A stretch of DNA of 64,000 bases. It comes from Hyperoplus lanceolatus (Eukaryota; Chordata; Actinopteri; Uranoscopiformes; Ammodytidae). This document shows positions 28,270 through 41,747 of the stretch, one piece after another. How positions within the stretch are numbered: position 1 is the first letter of the stretch; every line of letters starts with the position of its first letter. Position numbers and translations under genes: made by a program. The DNA lies in NCBI GenBank assembly GCA_026929865.2, contig CM049409.1:9597452-9661451 (forward strand). The letters are read 5' to 3'. The notes under the pieces are model-generated. The model searched no databases, was not told where the DNA came from, and was given only the letters and a program-made list of their open reading frames with translations.

Positions 28270-31118
28270 ATGGAACTTTGATATGGGGCTGTTGTACTGT
28301 GCGCGAGTGAGTGAGACTCCCTAGGCTCAGCGCTACTTGGCACATCTCTATGATCCCATCATGATGGAGAAATTTGACACTGGGGAGGATATTCCACTGC
28401 CCAGCAGCTTAGGGAGAGTAACAAGGCTGCGCAAACACGTAACTCCTGCTACTCCAGTGACAGGGTCTGGTGAGGTTATGCCTGCACAAACACACAGGGA
28501 GTCACACACTCCTGCACTTTGTCACTTCACAAAGAAACACAAGCACAGCACAGACTCATCACTGAAGTATGCAATACAATCACCTAGACACACACACATA
28601 TACATATACGCTGTATATAAATCCATGCACACTCCCCCACCCCAGGACTTTGCTAATGAACACTCCCAATTGCTGTGCGGACTGTGAGATGATTGGCACT
28701 GAGAAGGCATTACACCAGCACATTCAGACATATGGCATGTGGGCCCACTGATGGGCGCACACATATGGTGCTGGTGGCTTCTGCTGCTTCGCATGGGAGA
28801 AAAACACTGTGCTCGCCTTTGATCAGACTCCAAATCACAGAGTACAGCACACAAAGTACAGCATATAAATCTCTAACTGTTTGGGTTACATCATTTTGTC
28901 TCATTAAAGACAGAAAAATCAAATGCAATGCTTATTGCACATTCCATCAATTTTGGGGATTTTTTATTTCTAAATCAACAAAATTCAACAGTAATTTTTT
29001 TACAACACAGTTTATAATACTATTTGCTTACATAATTTGTAAAATTGTTTAAGAATCAACAACAACAATACACGTGTTTATTACACTTAAACTGAAATCT
29101 ATACTCATCATCAGAATCAACAATAATAACACCAAACACTGAGACAAACAACACAATAACTAATCTAGTACATTAGAGAGAAGCCTGAATCAATGATACT
29201 TGTGTAAGAATTATTCATGCATTTTTTACTACAAAGTTAAGCGTGTAGTATGTGTTATATGTATGGAGAAAACTGTTGCAGTTCTTAGTCTTTCAACACC
29301 CTCCTAATTCCCACGTCAGCAAATCATCCTCCAGTTAACATGGAAACCTTTGTTTTCTTGGTGTTTCCTGTAATTCAAGTTTAACAAAAACATACAACCA
29401 AGTCACCGAGCAGGGAGTTCCTGAGGACTGTCTGTAACTGAATTCTCATCTTAAACCAATGGTATTCATGCTGGATCTGGTATCTGTACGCTGCTGGAGT
29501 GACAGGGTCAGGACCTGTGAGTTATACACATCCATATTCAGCCATCAACAGGTTCATAATTGACCAGTCTCTCTTCAGAAAAGTCACAATTTAGGAGCAA
29601 TTTAGTCAATGAATCATACCTCCATTTCTCTAGTTTCATTTCTTTCATTCAGTCTCCATTGCCTCTTTATTACAGTCAGCATATCATTGTTAGAGCACCT
29701 GATGTTTTCAATTAAAAAAATCACTCTAGCCCATTTATAATGGTTACTATCTTTTGAAGTTTCTTCTCCTCCACAAATATAACAATTATCTGTTAGACAT
29801 ATGAATGTAATCAGACTTACACTGTATGAACAACCATGTACTAAGAATTAAATTTTATTAGAGACGTGCACAGGATAACCATTAATCATATTTGTTAGCA
29901 ATATAATAAAAACCTTAAATCACTTCTCAATAATTTCCCCGCAGAGTTCAAACGCTGCAAACACCAAAATGACCAATTTGCTCCTTGGGCAACATATTGC
30001 CTTCTTTTTAAAGCTGGTCGGCTGTATTGTGCCTTGGTGAATTGACTTACTGTAGTAGATATGCTGATATAAAGAAGCTTGTGAATAGGAAAAACACTGG
30101 TTGTGATTGTGCAAGGCTGAATATTACTGTTTCTAACAGACCGTGAAATTGTTTATTCTTTTGCTGACATTTCTGTGTAAAACACAAAAAGGATCACTTC
30201 CCCCACTGCACAATCTTCGCTGTCAGGCCAACGGTTGTTTCAGCCAAGAAATTAGCTCCCCATTGCTTACAGAAATTCTTAATTGGCAGGCAACAGAGTT
30301 TTTTCTCATTGTTATTAGGAAACCCCACAATATTGTTGGAATACAGCTTCAACCTTTTTAAATTATTGATCATTCATTCTTGCTTTTCCTCAGAGTGACT
30401 TAGGTTTGTTCCATGACACTAGATTCATGGTGAAATGATTAATTACACAACACCGATGAGAGCAGCATCTATTTCTCAGTAGGTCCCTTTCCTCAGGGCG
30501 TTGAAATACATTGTGATTTTTGCTTGCAATTGGTTTCTGAGTTGTAAATATGAGTGCTTTGCTTACACCAAACCACATAGTGATTTTATAGTGCTTTAAA
30601 ATATGGCTCATGCTACAATTATGGCCCTATAAAGTCATGTGAGTCCTGGAGACCACTGGCTTTTCAATGCATACCACTTCCACTGGAGTAATAGAAACAT
30701 AAATCCAACAGCTTTTGTGTCATATGTAAATCCTACTTGCCTCAGTGATGTATTCTGGGCTGTAACAGTACTGTAGAAGGGGATAGGAGGTCCACTGCCT
30801 GAACCACTTTACGCTGCATAATTTGTAATTTTTGAATACATGCTTTGGTGTTTGGGGCTGGTTTCTTAATGCAAACTGTAAAGAGAGCTTTTTTTTAACT
30901 TATTAATCATCTTCAACTCATTAACATATCACATATTTAGTAACAGAAAGGGTTTCTCTGTTGATTCATTATTTTAGTGGCTTCTAAGCGACCCACATAA
31001 TTGGTGTTTCAGTGTGTATACAGTGTGCAAGTCCCTTATATTTATGTCTTTCTTCGTATCACTGTATGCTTACCAAAATAATACGACCACATCAAAGCCT
31101 TCCCAGACAGACTGACTG

Positions 31119-31121
31119 CCT

Positions 31122-31194
<73 letters not shown>

Positions 31195-31215
31195 TGTCTG
31201 TGTTTGTGTGTGTGA
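31119..31215. repeat. (TG)n microsatellite with TTTG interruptions
   Basis: Pure core at about 31129-31191 with imperfect TG on both sides. Confidence 0.95.
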
Positions 31216-31461
31216 GTGATCCTCTTCATCGTGAATGTCTGTCTGCCCCTCAGTGGGGAAACCACAGAAGGACATTTTGGTCTGGTTTGAAGGGTACCGC
31301 TTGGTCGTGACACACATTTAGGTAGGTTATTTGGGAGCTAACTGGGGTAAAGCGCACGTCTCATTTTGCCTATCCGGAGGGGAGACAACGTTAGAGTCAT
31401 TTAGAAGATTGAGAAGAGGAACAAAGAGGATATGAAAAATAGAAGGTGTGGGAGAGAGATG

Positions 31462-31462
<1 letters not shown>

Positions 31463-31498
<36 letters not shown>
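31463..31498. repeat. (TG)n microsatellite
   Basis: Pure TG run of 18 units. Confidence 0.95.
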
Positions 31499-31500
<2 letters not shown>

Positions 31501-34500
31501 TGAGAGTGAGGGTGAGACCTAGCTTATGCGTTTGATCGAGTGAGAGTTGTGAATGGAAATGATGAAGAGAGTACAAAAGAAAACTCAAACAACTATTGTA
31601 TTTTACCTTCGGCTTTAGCCTCAAAGATCAGGCTGAGCACATTTTAAAACATGTCACACTGTGTAATCATCTGGGGCTGGCATAGCTACAGTGGCATTGA
31701 ATATACATTGATGCTTTATGATTCATTTGCTTTGCTCAATGTATTTTTTTCTGCACTGGGATGTGATTTTTAATTGTCTCCACCTTGTTTCTAATCTGCC
31801 ATGCCTGTATTTCGCCTCTGTTTTCTTTTAGGCAATAGCTCTATCCAGATTTATTTGTATACCGTGGTTTTTTGAAATGGTATTTCAAACTCAATTCCCA
31901 TTGTCCCAACCCCCACCCCACCCATGTTATGCATTAGCCCTGTGGCCAAGTGTAGGTGGTGTAGGAAGGTTTTCTTTGTGTGGGTGGATTTACCATCAGT
32001 CTAAACCTCTTGCCATTTGACCTTGCACCTTTAAAACTCTTCCTCCTCTGCCTTCCTTTTTCTTCATACTGGAGGCGTTTCTAGTCCAGTCAGAGCAGAC
32101 AAAGATGTATCCACACTTGGGGACCAGAAATGAGGGGAACGTGTTAGATTTAAATTGCACTGTTCCCATAACTGACAGACAGGTTTGCTTATGTGTAGCT
32201 TAAACATACTTTAATGCGGTGTCAGCAAGGCATGACTTATTCAAAAAGTTGAATCTGGGGAGAAAATAGTAGATCCTTATATGAATGACATGATGGATTT
32301 GGAGAAAACATGAAATGCATATTTGTGTTGTATTAGACAAAACATGTTTACATCCTAGGTGATTGTAATTCTAACCTTGATTGGTGCTGTTTAACCACTG
32401 TTTACAAACAGCTCAAGAGCCTTTTTTCAAAGATGAACTTTACCAGACAAACTGTGCACTTTTAGGACATTGTCTCAACTGATGATGCTGTCGAGCACCA
32501 GAGGGCAGCAGAGCACAAAGAATGACTGACCATGGAACACAGAGGAGACACTGATTTTTTTCATTTTTCTCATTTTCAAAACCTCAAAGAAGATATTACA
32601 CATGACAGCATGTTCACAAACTGTGACTTTGTCCATCACTTACAATTCCTGCTGCACGATGTTTACACATGTAAATGAAAATGTAGACAAGGTAGTTAAA
32701 TGACCATAAATCTGTGTCGCAGGAACCTAAATTTTTTCCGAGGAACGCGTTTCACTCTTTCAGCTGCAGTATCCATAAGACTTTTTGGATTAAGACTTCC
32801 TGTAACCCCTAAATTTAAGGTGAAATTTCCTGTGTGTCCATTCTTCCTTAACCCCACTGTGACCTGTCCAGCTCAAGACATCCAGATGCTGCCTATGCTA
32901 CACTTGTTGGCCAATGAGATTGATGCTGCGATAGGTCATGATGCACCTGCGGGAGTTGACTCAAAACAAGGCAATTGTCAAACATATGGGACTGACCCAA
33001 ACAACGTGGTCTCTGGGGCCATCCGAAAATAAGAGACATATATAATTTAGGAAGTGTGGCAATTGAACTCTATTCTCCTATTATTTAGTGCAACATTTAA
33101 ACAATGCTTGAATTTAAACCTTGTTTTAATCCTTGAACATTTAAAATCTTGCTTAAAAAATTACTTAAACAACTAATTGTTGGATATCATTTTTGGCACT
33201 TTATTTCCTTTCCATCACCTCTACTTTAGTAAGAAGTAAGTAATAGCTTCTAATATAGTAATAGTAAATAGTAATACATGAATACAACCATCCTAAAAAT
33301 GCACATTAGTATGTCTGTGACACATATACAACTGTTTCATGCAAAATATTCCTAATTTTGTGTGTGATTTATTATTCTAGTAGTGGTAGTAGTGGTAGTA
33401 GTGGTTGTCATACTCTGGCTGTGCGTATGGCATAGTGCCTGCAAAAAGGTGGAAATCATCCAGCCTTCGTCCACTTCCAGAGTTCACCGGGCACCAGCCA
33501 ACTCTGCTCCATTCTAGTAGTCGTAGTTTTCGTTTGCCTGCAAAATGCTGGCGTTTGAAATATAGGACACCTTGGCAGTGGCTTTTACTACGAGCGAGGC
33601 TATGGGAGGTTACGGTCTGCTTTCGGCTGTTAAGTCTTTGAATAGAGTTTTATCAATTAATGATTTTTTTTTTTTAGGTAGAAGTGGCAGCTACTTAATT
33701 CTTTATTATTTTTGTTATCATTTCTGCTGCATCAAATGTGTTTCTTTACTAAGGGATAGCAATTTCCTTTTCATTCATCATGGTTCCTCTTTGCATAACT
33801 CTCCTTGGACAAAGGCTGTTTTGTCTCTTTCTTTTCAGGATAGCGGTTTGTTTACCATGTGCGCATATGCTGTCTCCTCCATGCATCTACATGTACCCAC
33901 CCCCTGCGCCTTGCCTTCCCAATCCCTCTTCTTACCTCTCCACGCTCCTTATCCATCCATCCTGTCCTCCCTGAAGCCTACCCATTGGCCCTCGCCTAGC
34001 AACCGCATGATAATTTGGCATAATGTGACAACCCCTGATGCATGATGGGGGCTGTAAGTCAGCTTCCCCCCCTTCATGCCGGTCGCTGGTGTTTGGGGTT
34101 GAAAAGAAAGAAAAATAGGAGGATGAATATATTTTAGGAGAGAAAAGGGAATTTCACGCTCACATCATTACATGACCGGTGTCCACTGGCTAAACCTGTC
34201 ATCTGTCCCTGGAGGGTCGTTCTGCTTTCTCTTTAACAGCAGTGACCGATCATCTCCTCTCATTCACAGCTTTCTCTCCATATGGTTCCCATTTAGCCAT
34301 ATGTATTGTCTGACGAATGAACAAATACAGTAGGTTTTGTGGGAAGCATGTAGGCATGTGATGAGTTAGCCTCTTGATATCGACAGGACCAATCCGGGCT
34401 CATAGGTGCCTCTGACACGCAGGCACGCAAGGGATAGAAACACAAAGATGGCTGCTGCGTGTGCCGTCTGTCTGCCATGTCTGACGTGAGCACGGCTGAT

Positions 34501-35092
34501 GTGAAGGACATTCTGAATCTGAGGCGCCCCCCACTATATCTCTCTTTTCTTCACTCACAGAACAATCTAACAGGAGCTTTTGTTGTCTTTCCTTCTCTCC
34601 TCCTTCTCCTCTGACTCCTCTGTCCCTCTGTTTTCAACAAAGACCCAAGTGATTTAGTGAAACAAAAGCTGCCCTGGTTCTGTTTGACCTCTCCATCATG
34701 ATTTCAATGAACCCAGATGGTGGGATGACCACACTGAGGTTAGAGAAGGACGGGACTAAGAACAGATCAGGGAAATAGGCATTTACTTCTTAAATTATTA
34801 ATTAAATTATCAATTATTAATTTATTCATTAAAAAATCATTCAGTTGGTTCATTCACTGGTTCAGGCTTTTTGGTTTGTTTTACAATTAATTGAGTTATC
34901 AATCAAACACAATACTTATTGCCATCATTTATAGCTCCCTCTGCCATGTGTGTGTAAGACATTTACACTATTACCATCAGCATCATCCATTCTCTACTCC
35001 CTCCCTCCCTCCCTCCCTCTTTGCCTTCACCCGTGTCCTTTGCATGTTTTCCCCAACACGTTACTTTGCCACCTCCAGCTGGTCATGTGTGT

Positions 35093-35095
<3 letters not shown>

Positions 35096-35138
<43 letters not shown>

Positions 35139-35172
35139 TATTAGATAGGTGGTGGGTATACAAACACCCGTG

Positions 35173-35203
<31 letters not shown>

Positions 35204-35329
35204 CCTGCCACCATTTCCTTTAACTTGTGCCTTTACTACATTCATGCACTCACACCCTCTCACAAACACTTCATCTCTGTCCTCCACACTGTATTACACA
35301 AACAAGGACACACACACACACACACACAC
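35096..35329. repeat. Clustered (GT)n then (CA)n tracts
   Basis: A (GT)n tract at 35096-35138 is followed on the same strand by (CA)n tracts at 35173-35201 and 35308-35329. The GT and CA arms are complementary, so the region could fold back on itself. It lies 700-900 bases upstream of the MAHAASQ start. Confidence 0.9.
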
Positions 35330-35429
35330 GCCTGCATGGTGGAGCACCAGGCGAGGTTCAGAAGCAGACAGCAGTGCATAGTGAAAGAAAGAGAGAGAGG
35401 GAGAGAGAAACGTTTAAGAGGACGTACTA

Positions 35430-35487
35430 AAACAGAGCGTGGCTGCCATAGTAACCATCCCCCTCGTACCCTCCCTCACTCCACCTC

Positions 35488-35526
<39 letters not shown>

Positions 35527-36014
35527 CCTCTCTCTCCTCCCTCCCTCCACCTCTGTTCTGGCGATGCTCGTGTCTCTTTTCCTTTCCATCCGGTTTGTCC
35601 TCACCTCTCCTGGATGCGCTCCTCTCACACTGCCAGCGGATGACACACGAGGAGGAAGAGGAGACGGAGGAGACAAGGAGAAGCTGCTGTCTCTTCTCTC
35701 CTGTCCTTCCATCACTTTAGAAAAAAACAACCAGAAAGAAAGAGAGAAAGAGCAGACTGGACCAGAGCAACAACCAAAAGAAAGGACACACAGGATATAC
35801 AATACAAATACAAAAGAAAACCCTACTCTTCTCCATTCTCCTTTTCAAGGAGGGCATTTTTCTTCCCTTTCCCCCCCTTTCCTTTTCTACTCCGATTTTT
35901 TCCTCTGAGATCCCGGTTTTGTCACTTACAAGCCCCTGAACTTCTCTGGGATTTCAGGTGAGGCACGCGTGTGAAGTGTGTGGTGCTTCTACATATTTTT
36001 TCAAATAACCTATC
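35430..36014 (+). promoter_or_regulatory. ank3: Probable 5' leader and proximal promoter of the MAHAASQ form
   Basis: This stretch directly before the MAHAASQ start has a (TC)n tract (35491-35524), a purine-rich GAGGAGGAAGAGG block (about 35650-35690) and a pyrimidine-rich block (35820-35950). No transposon ends are visible. A pyrimidine and purine-rich, TATA-less leader is common at vertebrate neuronal genes. A CAG|GTGAGG donor-like site at about 35957 is only about 57 bases from the ATG, too close for a normal intron ending before the coding exon. Leader extent is inferred. Confidence 0.4.
35491..35524. repeat. (TC)n microsatellite in the MAHAASQ leader
   Basis: Pure TC run of 17 units, about 490 bases before the ATG. 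Confidence 0.95.
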
Positions 36015-36137
36015 ATGGCTCACGCGGCCTCCCAATTGAAGAAGAATCGGGGGGAAGTGGATGTGAATGCGTTAGAGGACGAGAAGGAGAAGCGGAGGAA
36101 GAGCAGGAGAGCAGCGTCCCGGGAACAAAAGAGAAAG
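36015..36137 (+). CDS. ank3: Ankyrin-3 (ankyrin-G) alternative first coding exon, MAHAASQ form
   Basis: This exon encodes 41 residues. The first twelve, MAHAASQLKKNR, are those I recall for the long ankyrin-G isoforms of mammals, the first exon often called 1b and enriched in brain. Next come an acidic stretch (EVDVNALEDEKEK) and a strongly basic end (RRKSRRAASREQKRK), the same acidic-then-basic layout as the mammalian exon. It ends in phase 0 at AGAAAG|GTAATA (GT at 36138). The ATG has A at -3 and G at +4, a good vertebrate start context. The reading frame continues into the intron to a stop only by chance. The matching donor phase with the exon at 4886 means the two are interchangeable first exons of one gene. 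The upstream leader is pyrimidine-rich and contains ATGs in other frames, including a long low-complexity open frame, so translation may be modulated. Confidence 0.93.
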
Positions 36138-37983
36138 GTAATAGACTGGGTCCGGCTGGCTCTGCTGGTGGCTTCAATCTGCTCCGCTCCACTAGCACCA
36201 TTGGAGCGTGACTCTGTGTCTCTGTGTGCTTCTCTACATCTACCTTCATCATCTGTGCTTGGAGGTGTCCTCGTCACACTCCCATTCATCCTTGTACATG
36301 TTCACATCAGCGCATAAAGCAAGACACATGTGGAGTCTTGTGTTGACACGAATCATGTCGTTCAAGAGCATCTTTGACCTTGCATACTGAGTGCGTGTGT
36401 GATGGTGTCTCGCTGCTTCTTTATGTGTGAGTCCGTGTGTTTATTTTTGCCTTGCATGAGAAAGGTTTGGACATAAAGCTTTGGTAGCTCAAAGTCAAAA
36501 ATGATTTCAACCGTTTGTGCGTGATGTTATTAGCTGCCAAAATCTGGATGAGGTGAACGCTTTATGGTCACATGGAGCACTTTGTTTTCCTGCCTCTGAC
36601 TCTTTCAACGTTTGTGCGTCTTTCTTGAAACTACGTCACAAGGGGCTTCCTTAAATATTTGCACATTTCTTATTTGTTTTAGTGAGAAATTAGTCAGTCA
36701 GTTGTTATGATCACCCTGTGCTACTTGTGATGTGTAAATCATTGCTACTTACTAGGTGTTATTTAACCTTGTTGTGAGCTTCACACCAAATAAGTTGAAA
36801 GCTGGGAGTTTGGAGATAGTTTTTGCATTTGTTTTTAAATTGTCAAACAAGACAAATGGGCGAAACACAGGCCAACAAAAAATCTTTTCTCTTGATCATC
36901 GTTTAGGAAATGTGTGAGTGCTGTGGTGGGTTTGTGTGTGTTCTTGCTTGTGTATGTGTGCACAGACAGCCATGTATAATGCATACATGATTTATTGATG
37001 ACAAAGCTTTTAATATGATGGAGGAGGAACTTGAATGCACATGGGTCGCCCTCCTCATCCTCCTGTTTTACTTGTCAGCCCTTTACTATAGAAAACAGTG
37101 GTAGTAACACATGCAAAACTAAGAAGTCTAAGAAGCTATCGATGCAAACAGACACAAAAGTTTTCTTTTACACAGTGTACCATTAAAACAACACTATTGT
37201 AATGTTTGGAAACAACATACATAGTATTGTGCATATTGACTGTGGAGTGCTTTGACCGTGAGGGATCTGTTCAATAACAGTGGCATTTACTGCACTTTGC
37301 GCCCATGGGTGCCTGGTTTTGAATTATGCTGCTGCCAACGTTATTTGACCTCAGCACAAACAAGAAGCCAGCTCGCGTGGTCTAATCTTTTCTAAACCAA
37401 AAAAAGAAAAGATTTATGAGGTCAAATGATTTTATTGATCTACTTCTCTGTACGGTCAAGTATGTTCCAAAAACCTCTATACAGTCCCATAAGTGCACAT
37501 GACAGTAGTTTGCTCTGTGTTTGTGTGCATGTGTGTAAAAATGATGTGTCTGAGATGCAGCTCTGTATAGATCAGGTTTCAAAGATTAGAACAGGAGAGA
37601 GAGATGATGAGGAGAAGAGAGGAGAGGGTTGTATTGATTCAATCGTGCACAGCACCGTCAACGAGGATAATAAACTTTCTTTACTCACCTCGGCCTGACC
37701 CGCGTCCTTCCCTCTGTCCTCACACTAATCTGCTCTTCTCTCCCTCTGTCTTCGTGTCTTTTTTCTGTCTTTGTCTTCGAACATTTGGCACGGTTTCTCC
37801 GTATCATCCTCTCTCAGTTCAGTCACATGAATACAGCTCTCTTTGCCTTTTTATATTATTTATTATTAGTACTTCTACCTTGTGAATAATATGCTGTCAT
37901 GAAACAAAGTCAACCCAAAAGTTAATTTGTTTGTCAGTCTTCTTTTACTCAAGGGATATGAACTTTTGATATTCGTTGTTGTC

Positions 37984-38082
<99 letters not shown>

Positions 38083-39410
38083 ACAGATCCACAGAAATTG
38101 TCCTGCTCAACACACCAAGGGCTCGTTTGCATGTGGTTGATTTCTTGGCTGCCCTTGCTGGTGCACTGGTACCCCTGTTGCTTACCTTCCAACTCTCGCT
38201 GTGTCCCACAACACACAGGAATAGAATGGCGGAGAGGTGTCAGAGACACATATTCAGAAAGACTTTAAGAGATAAAAGGACATGACAGTCTCAGGCAGCA
38301 AAAAAGAGAAGGAATGACAACAACTAAAGATTTGTACAATAAGAGATGAAAATAATAGGAAAATATGTGAATCATGGTGTTACCTTGCGCATCCAATATT
38401 GATCTTCGTCAAATGAGACATTTTCTTCATGTATTGCTGAATGAACTTCCTGCTCACATCATGCTTACTTGCATATCCCATCAATATGCAAGTAATATTG
38501 TCTGTTTCTCTCTATCATTTAGCGTCTTGTTGCTCAACTGATACGGTTGTCTCGATACAAATTGTGAAAGAAACAGCGTTGAGTCACTGCTTTCACAGCT
38601 CTTCTAATGCTATATTAAGATGCAAGAGTAGGTTAAAAAAATGTAAGTAGAGAACACAGAATGGTGTGTCTTCCCATTCTTACATTTATTTATTCATTGA
38701 GGCATAGAGTCACACAACGTTAATTGTTGCATCTACCGTATAAATGGCGACATGTTGCATTGTGGGATTGTTTTCCACTTTTTTGTTCCGTTGTTGGATC
38801 TTTTAGGGCACAATATAGTAAATACTCTTCACACTCAGACCTCTCAGACACTTATAAGTTGGCAGAGGGTTAGATGGTTAATAGGGAAATGAGATGAGAT
38901 GAGATATAGTTGGACACGAGGTCTGCTGCTTTTATCAGACATCACTCAGTTCAGCTTCGGCCTAATGGAGTCCTGGGTGTCTGGGGAGGAATCCCTGCTA
39001 CTGACGCCTATCAAAGTGCTGTTGTGTGTGGCGGCCTTTTTGTAGTGTGTATCATCAGCAAAGCATCACAGAGGGAGATAAAGGTCCCACCATTGGCATC
39101 CTGGGAATAGTAAGATGTTAACCTAAGAGACAGACAACAAGGGAGAGAAGTGACCCCACGTCTGTGTATCTGTCCTCTGAAATAAAATGTTCATGTGTTA
39201 GGGTAGAAACTCTGAGAAAGACAACTCAGTTGTCAGTGGTCATCTGTACGGGAAACCCCCATTACTCTTGTTACATAAATTCTCCAAGCTGCTTTACTTC
39301 TTATGACATTATGTAGAGCCAGGAGCCCCCAATGAATTCCCAGAGAGAGAGCAAGAGCTAAGCAAAGCATAGGAGTCCCAGTTTTACACTCTTCACGTGT
39401 ATGTTGGTAA
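36138..39410. other. Intron downstream of the MAHAASQ exon
   Basis: No further exon or transposon ends seen; only the compound microsatellite listed separately. Confidence 0.4.
37990..38077. repeat. Compound (CT)n(CA)n microsatellite
   Basis: (TC)n at 37990-38017 passes directly into (AC)n at 38018-38077, about 30 units. Confidence 0.96.
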
Positions 39411-39950
39411 AGCCCCTATCTCACTGGGCTGCGACTGTTTGCGACAAGTTGGAGACTGCATTCGCAAACGAGTCTCTAAACTGTCTCCAAACGTTTGCGG
39501 AGGTCTCAATTTCCTCGCATGAGTCGCAGAGCCGCGCAGTCCTGTCGCATGAATTTTGAACATGTTCAAAAAAAGTGTGCGACAAATCAGTCTCAAAATA
39601 GTCGCAGGTGTGTCGCACGCGTCGCAAACCCTTCTCAATTTAGTCTCCGCGAGTCAGAAAGTGCGAGAAGTGTGAGACAACTTTGCGAGGGTTTGGCGAG
39701 TGTTTGGCGACATATGAAACTAAATTGCGACTGCTTTGAGACAAAAAAGAGACTGACATTCCGTTCGTGCGACACTCGCCAGACGTTCGTGAGACATAAA
39801 TGCGACCTCATGGCAAGGACATTCGCAAACGTGTCGTAAGTAGCAACTCAGTGAGACTGCAAGTGAAAATTGTCGCAAATTGGCACATTTTGTCGCAATT
39901 TTGTGTCTCCAACTTGTCGCAAACAGTCGCAGTCCAGTGAGATAGGGGCT
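39411..39950. mobile_element. Harbinger-like MITE packed with TCGCA/TGCGA motifs
   Basis: The block begins AGCCCCTATCTCACTGG and ends CCAGTGAGATAGGGGCT, with about 46 bp of inverted repeat and one mismatch, between 3-bp TAA repeats (39408-39410 and 39951-39953). A TWA target is typical of PIF/Harbinger transposons. The interior has about twenty copies of TCGCA or its reverse complement TGCGA, many within GTCGCAAA or TTTGCGAC, alternating with GAGAC/GTCTC. That makes it far more CpG-rich than the sequence around it. Frames across it (for example 39495-39839) only reflect the lack of stop codons in this motif. Confidence 0.8.
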
Positions 39951-41712
39951 TAAAGTACCTATTGCTTCCCTCAATGGTTTATTATATGGGCCATGCCTTT
40001 TCTTTTCACAGGCTTATTGTAGAACCTAATCCGTGGAGGTGCTGTTCCTTTTTCCAGGGGTTTCCTATGCACCTGTGTCTCGACTGTGTAAATGAAGTCT
40101 AATATTGTGACATTGTTTCATCGAAAGCTTTTGCCAAATTTGATCCACTTCATTAAAAATTCCAAAAATCACTGGCAAGTCCCGCTCTTGAGTGGTGCAT
40201 GTCATCATCATTTATCACAATCATCACTGTTAATTAGAGGACGAAAGCACCAGGATCACAGTAGAGAATCCAAAGTAAGACTTTGAAATCACTGCTGGAG
40301 GGCGAACAGATCCAAATGGTGTTGAGATTGGATTCTAGCCACACGATGCCTTCGGAGCAAGCCTGTGGCAACAGTGGCAAGGCAAGATTCTGGTTGGCTC
40401 TGAGAGGAAAAGTAAACCGTGGGGAAAAGAGTCATCAGGGGTGGAGGCAGGCGGGAAGTGAGGGGACATCATATCAGTCCGTATTTTAATAGATTTCTAC
40501 CCTATTTTTCTTTCTTTCCATCTCATTTCCTTCTCTGCTTTTCTGAAACAAAGCCTGCACGTGTGGTGCTTCCTCGCTCCTTCCCCCGCCACCTTCTCTC
40601 TCACCTCTTCCCCTCCCCACCAGGCCGTAAAATATGGAGGTTAATGAATTTGGCGCTCATGAATGCTTCAGCTAATTGCATTGGCATTGGGAACTCCTCC
40701 CAGTATTACAAAATGTTTTCCCCGTCAAGATGGCCACCGGCTGGACGGGTGTTGAGCACGACTTTGAAAAGGCTGCCAAGCTTCTGTACGTGGAAATAAT
40801 GAAAATGGATGTAGCGTATGTAATAATGCATTTTTATATACTCGGTGAGAACATGATTTACTTGATTTAGCTAGACTAGGGTAATCGCCTCAGAAGCTAT
40901 TGACCAGTTTGTAGTACCACACTGCCTCTGTGTATAAATCTCAGAGGGGAACCTCATGTCCACTCATACACACACAGACGGTACACCTATTCAATGAAAA
41001 GGGAGGAACCACACCTACATATAAAGATGTGTTACAGGACCCTTCTTAGTAGAGAATGACAGTGCTCTACTGGCTTAATATAAATACTTATAAATTATTC
41101 ATTAAAAAGTAAGTAACCTGAATAAACGTCTTAGCCTATATTTGTTAACATTATCTCAAATCTGTTTTAAAACAATAGTGAGGTGTCTTTAACATTGAAA
41201 CAGTTTTGTTCTTGCTGTAACCATTTCTCCTTTTCAAACTGGGCTTTTAAAAATCCTTTCTTTTTTGTCACTGCAGCTCCTTTTCCTTCACCTGCAGCCC
41301 AGCACAATGACACTGTGGAAGCACAAAAGGGAAATGTATACTTAATAAACGTCAACTTTTCATATATATATATAGACGTGTGACGTTTTCTGACACACTG
41401 ATCAAACATTCAGATCCAAGAAGAAAATATCTGAATCTTGACAATGCTTGGTGTTTGCCTTTATCATATTATCTATGCATTGTGATTCACATACACTATA
41501 GACACCCTAGTTAATTAGAACATCTCTTGTATTAAACATGGCCTGACACGTGCAGGATCCTCCAGTACGCAACAGCGTCCTCACTGCATGCTGCTGCTAT
41601 TGTTCTACATTAGCTTCAATCTCTAAGGGGAAATGAGAGCGTGTAATACGGATTGTTCTAATTATTGATCCTCCACTTTAAGGGTCCTCACTGAGAGCTG
41701 TTGCAGGGGGAT

Positions 41713-41713
<1 letters not shown>

Positions 41714-41746
<33 letters not shown>
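41714..41746. repeat. (GT)n microsatellite
   Basis: Pure GT run of 16 units. Confidence 0.95.

Positions 41747-41747
<1 letters not shown>

Larger units (their letters stand above)
25698..35090. other. Intron between the two ank3 first exons, no gene seen
   Basis: Non-coding sequence with the microsatellites listed and small trinucleotide runs (TAGTGG at about 33377-33408). Open frames here, such as 32700-33032 and 33572-34045, show no domain or codon signature I can support. Confidence 0.4.

Noticed and set aside
32700-33032. 110-codon open frame on the plus strand
   Set aside because: No recognisable domain, no good splice sites, and this length is expected by chance in 64 kb.
35021-35908. 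295-codon open frame on the plus strand
   Set aside because: It is built from (GT)n, (CA)n and (CT)n translation and purine-rich leader sequence; it lies upstream of the true ank3 start in another frame.
35950-35960. CAG|GTGAGG donor-like site before the MAHAASQ exon
   Set aside because: An intron from here to any acceptor before the ATG at 36015 would be under 60 bases, too short for a normal vertebrate intron.
39495-39839. Cys/Arg-rich 114-codon frame resembling a small secreted peptide
   Set aside because: It lies wholly within the MITE and its cysteines arise from the repeated TGCGA motif.
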